Below the pieces are notes generated by a model that did not search any database, was not told where the DNA came from, and saw only the letters and a list, made by a program, of their open reading frames with translations. Below, piece by piece: positions 44,707 to 50,846 of a DNA stretch of 50,846 nucleotides. Made by a program: the position numbers and the translations under genes. The stretch is from an uncultured Opitutia bacterium (GTDB lineage Bacteria > Verrucomicrobiota > Verrucomicrobiia > Opitutales > UBA953): assembly GCA_903889525.1 (NCBI GenBank), contig CAISXT010000017.1, forward strand, positions 1 through 50,846. Direction: 5' to 3'. Positions within the stretch are counted from its first letter, which is position 1; each line of letters begins with the position of its first letter.

Positions 44707-47247
44707 ATGCGCATGCCCCGCTGCACCCTTACCCTGTCCGCCCTTTGCCTGGCGGCCGTCGTGGGCGCGCAGATCGGCGACAAGCCGGGCGAACCGATGG
44801 TGCAGCTCGTCCCGGACGCGAAAATCCCCGCCTCGCCGCCGCGTACCCCGCAGGAGCAGCTGCAGGCTTTTCAAATCGCGAAGGGCTATCAGATCTCCCT
44901 CGCCGCGAGCGATCCGGCCATCGGCGACCCAGTCGCGGCCACGTTCGGGCCCGACGGCCGCCTCTGGGTCGTGGAAATGCAGGGCTACATGCCCAACCTC
45001 GATGGCACCACGGAAGACCAGCCGCACGGCCGTATCTCGGTGCTTGAAGACACCGACGGCGATGGGGTCTTCGATAAGTCCACGGTCTTTCTTGATGGCA
45101 TTGTGATGCCGCGGGCGATCGCCCTCCATCGCGATGGCGTGCTCGTGGGCGCGCCGCCTCATCTCTGGTTCTGCCGCGATACCAAGGGCACGGGCAAGTG
45201 CGATGAGCGCACCGAGGTGGCGACGGACTTCGGCGTGCGCGTGGATCCTTCTCGCCCGCAGCTCGCTAATCCGGAGCGCGCCCCGAATGCACTCCTCTGG
45301 GGCCATGACAACTGGCTCTACGTCGGCGCCTATACCGCCCGCTTCAAATTCAAGGATGGCCGCTGGGTGCGCGGGCTGAGCAACTTCCGCGGGCAGTGGG
45401 GCCTTTCGCAGGATGATTTTAGCCACCTCTTTCATAACAGCAACAGCGATGCCCTCCGGGCCGATGTGATCCCATCGTCCTACCTCTTTCGCAATCCGAC
45501 CCTGAGTCGCACCACGGGGCTCAACTGGAAGGTCGCGAAGGAGCAGTTCGTGTGGCCGGCCCGCGTGAATCCAGGCATCAATCGCGGCTACCGCCCGGAG
45601 ATGCTCCGCGATTACAAGCTAAAGGAATACACCGCGGCTTGTGGTCCGTGGATTTATCGAGCCGACCTCTTCCCGGAGGATGCCTACGGCAACGCCTTTG
45701 TCTGTGAGCCTGCCGGTAATCTCATTTCGCGCCATGTCGTGAAATCCGTCGCCGGCGCCCTCGAGGCGCAGCCTTATTACGACCAGGCGGAATTCCTGAC
45801 CTCGACCGACGAGCGTTTCCGCCCAGTCAATCTCCTCACGGGCCCTGACGGTGCGTTGTATGTCATCGATCTCTATCGCGGCATCATCCAGCACCGGATC
45901 TCGCTCACGACTTACCTGCGCGAGCAAATCGTGAAGCGCGGCTTGGATAAGCCACTGGCCTTGGGGCGCGTCTGGCGTATCGCCCCAGAAGGTTCCGTGG
46001 TCGTGCCCGCTAAGAAACTTTCGCAGATGAGCTCAGCCGAACTCGTCGCCGAACTTTCCAGCGGCAACTCCTGGCGCCGCGAAACCGCCCAGCGCCTGCT
46101 CGTGGAAAAGGGTGATGTCTCGGTGGCGGCCGCGCTCAACGCCGTCGCGAAATCCGCCGCCAGCCCGATGGGCCGTGTGCACGCCCTGTGGACACTTGAA
46201 GGGCTCGGGGCTGTGACCGCCGAAGCCTTACGGCCTTGCCTGACGCATCCAGACGCCCGCGTGCGTGCTGCCGCTGTGCGGGTTTCGGAAGCGGGGATGG
46301 CGTCACCCGACCGCGAGGCAATCATCGCGCGCTGGATAGAATTAGCCGCGACGGAGGTGAGCACCGAAGTCCAACAACAGCTGGTGTTATCCATGGGCGA
46401 AGCCAAGGCGCTCTCCGTGGACCTCGCCGCCGCGGCGCTGGCCAACCGGGCCGCCTACACCGCGTTCATTCAGGACGCACTCATCAGCGGACTCGATGGC
46501 CGGGAACTCGAGGTCTTTGAGGCCATCCTCAAAAAGCCGGCGGATTACTCCAAGACGCTCCCGGCCGCTTTGCTCCGTTGTGTATTCGCCGAGCGCAAGG
46601 CCCCGCGTGTCGAGAAGGCCTTGGCGATCATTGCCGCTTTGCCGCTCAAGTCGCAGCAGCTCGCCTTGCTCGGTGCTCTGGCTGGCCACCCGACCGTGAC
46701 GGCGAAGCGCCCCGTCAAGCTCACCGCCGAGCCGGCTTCATTAGCGAAGCTCGGTCAGAGTAAGGACGCTGCCATGGTGAAAGCCCTCGCTTGGTTTAAG
46801 AGCACGGTCGTCTGGCCAGGTAAGCCCGGCGTGGTCGTGCCGATCGTGAAGCCGCTTACCAATGAAGAGCACGCAATGTTCGACTCCGGCAAACTGACTT
46901 TCACCGGGCTCTGCGCCGCCTGCCACCAGCCGACCGGAAAGGGGCTGGATGGACTCGCGCCGCCGCTGGCGGATTCTGAATGGGTTAACGGCGACCCTGA
47001 GCGCATTGTTCGCGTGGTCATGCACGGCCTGCGTGGCCCCATCAAGGTGAAGGGTAATAGTTACAGTTACGACATGCCCGCCGCGGGCTTCCTGACGGAT
47101 GAGCAAATCGCCTCCGTGCTCACCTATATCCGCCGCGAGTGGGACCATGAAGCCTCGCCTGTGCCGATTGATCTCGTGAAGAAAGTCCGCGAGCAGACCA
47201 AAGGCCGGACGGATGCGTGGACGGAGCCGGAGCTGCAAAAGAGGTAG
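44707..47247 (+). CDS. PVC-type heme-binding cytochrome c / membrane-bound dehydrogenase-like protein
   Basis: Signal peptide MRMPRCTLTLSALCLAAVVGA; DGRLWVVEMQGYMPN; C-terminal GLCAACHQPTGKGLDGLAPPLADSEWV; start revised from 44473. Confidence 0.9.
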   Translation: MRMPRCTLTLSALCLAAVVGAQIGDKPGEPMVQLVPDAKIPASPPRTPQEQLQAFQIAKGYQISLAASDPAIGDPVAATFGPDGRLWVVEMQGYMPNLDGTTEDQPHGRISVLEDTDGDGVFDKSTVFLDGIVMPRAIALHRDGVLVGAPPHLWFCRDTKGTGKCDERTEVATDFGVRVDPSRPQLANPERAPNALLWGHDNWLYVGAYTARFKFKDGRWVRGLSNFRGQWGLSQDDFSHLFHNSNSDALRADVIPSSYLFRNPTLSRTTGLNWKVAKEQFVWPARVNPGINRGYRPEMLRDYKLKEYTAACGPWIYRADLFPEDAYGNAFVCEPAGNLISRHVVKSVAGALEAQPYYDQAEFLTSTDERFRPVNLLTGPDGALYVIDLYRGIIQHRISLTTYLREQIVKRGLDKPLALGRVWRIAPEGSVVVPAKKLSQMSSAELVAELSSGNSWRRETAQRLLVEKGDVSVAAALNAVAKSAASPMGRVHALWTLEGLGAVTAEALRPCLTHPDARVRAAAVRVSEAGMASPDREAIIARWIELAATEVSTEVQQQLVLSMGEAKALSVDLAAAALANRAAYTAFIQDALISGLDGRELEVFEAILKKPADYSKTLPAALLRCVFAERKAPRVEKALAIIAALPLKSQQLALLGALAGHPTVTAKRPVKLTAEPASLAKLGQSKDAAMVKALAWFKSTVVWPGKPGVVVPIVKPLTNEEHAMFDSGKLTFTGLCAACHQPTGKGLDGLAPPLADSEWVNGDPERIVRVVMHGLRGPIKVKGNSYSYDMPAAGFLTDEQIASVLTYIRREWDHEASPVPIDLVKKVREQTKGRTDAWTEPELQKR

Positions 47248-47320
47248 GGGCGCCACTGCGTGGCGTCCGCCTGTCTTGAGGTAGAGACAGCACCACGTGC
47301 TGTCTTCGGTGCAGAAGTGC
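47243..47320. repeat. Palindromic GGTAGGG element (copy 10, two half-units)
   Basis: GGTAGGGGCGCCAC-TGC-GTGGCGTCCGCCTGTCTTGAGGTAGAGACAGCAC-CAC-GTGCTGTC. Confidence 0.75.
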
Positions 47321-47430
47321 CCATCGACCTACGGCCTGTGCTAAGGTGCCAAAGTGGGCAGCAAGTTTCCGTTCGTTGTAATGGGTAGGGCCGGGACCGC
47401 GTCACGACATCGCTGCTGCTGCCGCCGCTT

Positions 47431-47538
47431 GGTAGGGACGGCTCTCCGAGCCGTCCGTTCGCGGACGAAGATGCGCCGCTCGTATAAGTTTCTCTCCTCG
47501 ATCGGGCCAACGGCGGGCTGAGGACAGCCCGCCCTACC
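47431..47538. repeat. Palindromic GGTAGGG element (copy 11, full unit)
   Basis: GGTAGGG-ACGGCTC-TCC-GAGCCGT-CCGTTCGCGGACGAAGATGCG...CAACGGCGGGCTG-AGGA-CAGCCCGCCCTACC. Confidence 0.9.
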
Positions 47539-47602
47539 AGCGAAGACGGATCCTTCGCGGGGCATGGTCGGAAATATTTTCGGATGAAGGTATCTGTCTT
47601 GA

Positions 47603-47716
47603 GGTAGGGATGGCTCTCCGAGCCGTCCGTTCGCGGATGAAGATGCGCAGCTCGCGTGAGTTTCTCTCCTCGATCGGGTCAACGGCGGGCTGAGGACAGC
47701 CCGCCCTACCCAAGGC
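47603..47716. repeat. Palindromic GGTAGGG element (copy 12, full unit)
   Basis: Near-identical to copy 11 over its whole length, ending CCCTACCCAAGGCAA. Confidence 0.9.
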
Positions 47717-47838
47717 AATGCAGGTTTGAGCGAAGGGCAGCCCCACGTGTGGTCCTGGCGTTTAACGTTATGGTGTGACGCGGCTCCGGCCCTGCCTCAG
47801 CGCTTGTCAGTGTGGGTTGCAGGGGGCAAGATGCGCCC

Positions 47839-48396
47839 ATGATGAACTGGTTCCTGCAAGTCCTCCGCCGCCGTCGCCGGCCGGTGAACGCGCCGGACCT
47901 CGCCACCGCCCCAGAAGAGCCGGTGCCGACCGAGCGGGCCGCTTCGACGCGCCCCGCCGAGGCCAAGCCTTGGGTGGGCGTCGACCTAGACGGAACTTTG
48001 GCGGAAGCCACCGCTTGGAAGGGGATGACCCATATCGGTCCGCCCGTGCCGCTGATGATGCGCCGCGTCCGCGCATGGCTGGAGAAGGGGATTCGCGTGA
48101 AGATTATGACCGCCCGGGCAGGTGACCCAGAAGGCCTCGCCGCCACGCAGGCCTGGTTGAAGACCCACGGTCTGCCAGAATTGGAAGTCACCGATAAGAA
48201 AGACTTCGGGATGATCGAGCTGTGGGATGACCGGGCCATTCAGGTCGTGCAGAACACCGGCATCTGCTTCCTGGGTACTTCGTATTTCGCCCGGCCGAAG
48301 GCACCCATCCTGTCGGATGAGATTGCCGACCGCACCTTCATCCTCGTAGGTTCGGAGCCCAAGGCCTCACCCGCCGAGTCGAAACCCAGCGCATGA
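47839..48396 (+). CDS. HAD-like hydrolase family protein
   Basis: VGVDLDGTLAEATAWKGMTHIGPPVPLMMRRVRAWLEKGIRVKIMTAR; start revised to MMNWFLQ. Confidence 0.8.
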   Translation: MMNWFLQVLRRRRRPVNAPDLATAPEEPVPTERAASTRPAEAKPWVGVDLDGTLAEATAWKGMTHIGPPVPLMMRRVRAWLEKGIRVKIMTARAGDPEGLAATQAWLKTHGLPELEVTDKKDFGMIELWDDRAIQVVQNTGICFLGTSYFARPKAPILSDEIADRTFILVGSEPKASPAESKPSA

Positions 48397-48806
48397 AAGC
48401 CTCTCTTAAACTTGAATATTCCCTCCGCGTGCTCTCTCAGCTCGCCCGCCGTAATCGTGGTGGCGCCGTGACGCGCGTCGAAGAGCTCGCCCGGCTCGAG
48501 GCCATTCCCGCCAATTATCTCGTCCAGCTGCTCAACGAGCTCCGCGAAGGCGGCCTCGTAGATTCTAAGCGCGGCAAGACTGGCGGCTACCGTCTGGCGA
48601 AATCGCCCGAGGATATCACGCTCAAGCAGGTGCTCGCCGTCGTGGAGCCGGACCTGATCGACACCAAGATCACCTTAAAGGGTGCCTCCGGACCCCAGGT
48701 CGCCGCACTCTGGCGCGAAGTCTCCAAGCGTTTTGATAAGTCGCTCACCGGCTTCACCGTCGCCCAGCTCGCCCTTAACGAGTCTGGCACGGATTTCGAA
48801 ATCTGA
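48393..48806 (+). CDS. Rrf2-family transcriptional regulator
   Basis: LEYSLRVLSQLARR..TRVEELARLEAIPANYLVQLLNELREGGLVDSKRGKTGGYRLAKSPEDITLKQVLAVVE. Confidence 0.92.
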   Translation: MKASLKLEYSLRVLSQLARRNRGGAVTRVEELARLEAIPANYLVQLLNELREGGLVDSKRGKTGGYRLAKSPEDITLKQVLAVVEPDLIDTKITLKGASGPQVAALWREVSKRFDKSLTGFTVAQLALNESGTDFEI

Positions 48807-48895
48807 CCTAGGGGGAGCAGGGGAGTCCGCACTGAGGCCTGCCGCTGGGTTCAGTTTGGTAGTGAATGCGCTCCGTGTTAGCGTAGTGTCACGCC

Positions 48896-50846
48896 ATGCC
48901 CCCCACCCAGTCCTGCCCCCGCAGGTCTTTCTTCCGTGCCGCTGCGGGGCTCGCCCTCGCCGTGGCGTTGGGGGCGCCCGCCACTTCCTGGGCGATTAAC
49001 TTCACGGACCTGGGTGAGTTGGGCGGCGGCTGGTCCAGCGCGTTGGGCGTTTCCGGCAACGGGCTCATCGTCGTCGGCCAGTCGGTTAACAGCAGTTTGG
49101 ATTTCGAGGCCTTTAGGTATGAGATCAGCGCCGTCGGGCTCGGCGACTTGGGCACCCATTTCTCCGAGGCCACCGGCGCCTCTTTTGATGGGTCAGTGAT
49201 TGTGGGGGCAAGTTTCGATGCACTCGGAGTGGAGCGGCCGTTTCGTTTCGACTCCGCCTCCGGGACGATGCTCGATGCCGGCGGCACATTGATTTCCGGC
49301 CGTTTCAACGCCATCTCCGCCGATGGCCATGTCGCGGTCGGTCGCGGGACTTTTGGCTCCGGCTTTTACGCCATTAAGCAGGTCGATGCGGCAGACCCGA
49401 TCAGCCTTGGGGTGCTCCCAGGCGGGTCTACTTCCCAGGCGACGGGCGTCTCCAGCGATGGCGGCGTGATTGTCGGCTTCAGTGATAATGGCGTCACGAC
49501 GCGGGGCTTTAAGTATACAACCTTTGGCGGGATGGTCAGCCTGGGGGTATTGCCCGGTGGCTCTGCGGGAGATGAATCGCGTGCCTATGCGGTGTCGGCC
49601 AATGGCACGACCATAGTGGGCGAGGTCACTGATCCTGGGACGAGTCATCTTCGCGCCTTCAAATCTGTGGCCGGCGTGATGACCAATCTGGGGGTGCTCC
49701 CCGGCGGATTAAATTCCGCCGCCTTCGCCGTGAATGGCAGCGGCTCACTCGTGGTGGGCCGCTCAGAAGTATTGGTGGGCAGCCTCATTGAAACCCATGC
49801 GATAAAATATGAACTCGGCGCGGGGATGACCGATTTGGGTACGCTCGGTGGTAATTGGTCGGAAGCTCGGGGTGTTTCGGCTGACGGCAGCATCATTGTG
49901 GGCAGCAGCCTACTGGCCGATGGCCTGACGACCCACGCCTTCCTTTATACTAATTCCGCCCTCCTGGATGTGAATGATTGGATGAGTTCGCTCAATGGTC
50001 CCAATAGCGTATTGGCGATGGCGAACAGCCTGGCTTCCTTGCCGATGGAGGGTGCGCATCACCGTCCGCTGATGTCTTATGATAGCATGGGTAAGTTGGG
50101 CCAATGCTGGGCCACGGGGGATTTCGGGGCGAGTTCCCGTAATACGGACAGCCAACTCGCCTCGGGCGAGGTTGGCGCGAGCTGGAGTTATGGCGACGTA
50201 ATGGCCGGTTTGGCGGTCGGCCATGGCGTCCTGAATCAAACGCTTCCCTTCGGTTCGCCCGCAGTCGTCAGCGGCAACTATCTATTAGGCGAAGTGGATT
50301 TCCGGCTCGCAGACAAACAGAGCATCCTCTCGATCGTCGCCATGCCGGGTAGTTGGCAGTCGAATGCCACCCGGACCTACCGGATCGGCTCGCGCCGCCC
50401 GGGCGGGCTCGGCACGGTGGTCGGCATCGCCACGTCTTCCTCGCTCGGCGTCACCAGTATCCTTACGGAAAGCGTGCGCCTGCGGTATGATGGCGCCCCG
50501 CACCCGGTAGCTGGCCGCCTCACCGCGACGCCCTTCGCTTCATTGACCTGGACGCGCGCCAAGGTGGACTCGTATCAGGAGCACGGGGGCGCCTTTAATG
50601 CCACGTTCGATGCCCAGTCGCATACTTCCACCGAAGGGCGCCTCGGGCTCACCGTAAAATACCCACTCACCGTCGATCTGACGCTGTTGGTTGGCGGCGA
50701 ATGGATTCATCGCTTCGATCGGACCTCGGGCGCGTTGAGCGGGATTGATGCAGATCTCGGGGCGATGCCGTTCGCGATTCCCGGGCTTGCGCCCGCGGCT
50801 GATCAGGCGCGGCTGGGGCTCGATGTGGATTATAAACTCAACGCCC
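48896..50846 (+). CDS. HAF-repeat autotransporter (3' end outside window)
   Basis: My translation: MPPTQSCPRRSFFRAAAGLALAVALGAPATSWAINFTDLGELGGGWSSALGVSGNGLIVVG...; repeated LGxLPGG/LGTLGG and GVSADGSIIVG units, then beta-barrel-like C-terminus; open to the window edge, hence missing from the ORF track. Confidence 0.85.
   Translation, partial: MPPTQSCPRRSFFRAAAGLALAVALGAPATSWAINFTDLGELGGGWSSALGVSGNGLIVVGQSVNSSLDFEAFRYEISAVGLGDLGTHFSEATGASFDGSVIVGASFDALGVERPFRFDSASGTMLDAGGTLISGRFNAISADGHVAVGRGTFGSGFYAIKQVDAADPISLGVLPGGSTSQATGVSSDGGVIVGFSDNGVTTRGFKYTTFGGMVSLGVLPGGSAGDESRAYAVSANGTTIVGEVTDPGTSHLRAFKSVAGVMTNLGVLPGGLNSAAFAVNGSGSLVVGRSEVLVGSLIETHAIKYELGAGMTDLGTLGGNWSEARGVSADGSIIVGSSLLADGLTTHAFLYTNSALLDVNDWMSSLNGPNSVLAMANSLASLPMEGAHHRPLMSYDSMGKLGQCWATGDFGASSRNTDSQLASGEVGASWSYGDVMAGLAVGHGVLNQTLPFGSPAVVSGNYLLGEVDFRLADKQSILSIVAMPGSWQSNATRTYRIGSRRPGGLGTVVGIATSSSLGVTSILTESVRLRYDGAPHPVAGRLTATPFASLTWTRAKVDSYQEHGGAFNATFDAQSHTSTEGRLGLTVKYPLTVDLTLLVGGEWIHRFDRTSGALSGIDADLGAMPFAIPGLAPAADQARLGLDVDYKLNA

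Noticed and set aside
47243-47716. CRISPR array
   Set aside because: Repeats are irregularly spaced, palindromic, about 108 bp long and share their spacers; no uniform short repeat/spacer pattern and no cas genes.
49193-49648. Minus-strand ORFs in 48.9-50.6 kb
   Set aside because: They lie antisense to the open HAF-repeat autotransporter frame, which has a signal peptide and internal repeats.

Overview
The window reads as an ordinary chromosomal segment of a high-GC bacterium, probably Verrucomicrobiota/Opitutae. That lineage is inferred from the PVC-type cytochrome c proteins, the ThuA and Gfo/Idh proteins, and gene content. From left to right it carries: a caa3-type cytochrome c oxidase operon (coxB-A-C-D, ctaG); an LptF/G-like permease; a complete Bat aerotolerance/MoxR operon; pyrG; succinate dehydrogenase sdhCAB; a DUF4956-VTC-CotH cassette; a GH20 hexosaminidase; two large PVC-type cytochrome c dehydrogenases; metK-ahcY; an isolated tRNA-Trp; a Gfo/Idh/MocA protein; a ThuA-like protein; a sterol-desaturase-family protein; arsC; an HD exoribonuclease; queA; a two-gene secreted hydrolase operon; a HAD protein and an Rrf2 regulator; and a truncated HAF-repeat autotransporter. 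The most unusual content is non-coding. (i) A family of about 110-130 bp modular palindromic elements with GGTAGGG...CCCTACC ends occupies most intergenic gaps from 20 to 48 kb. Their internal hairpins change sequence while keeping base pairing, and they often follow a near-identical terminator. (ii) C-tract leaders, forming G-quadruplex motifs on the template strand, sit just upstream of the start codons of five unrelated genes (32-38.5 kb). (iii) Inverted heptamer tandem repeats flank one gene. All calls come from reading the sequence and the supplied ORF track; no database search or folding was run.
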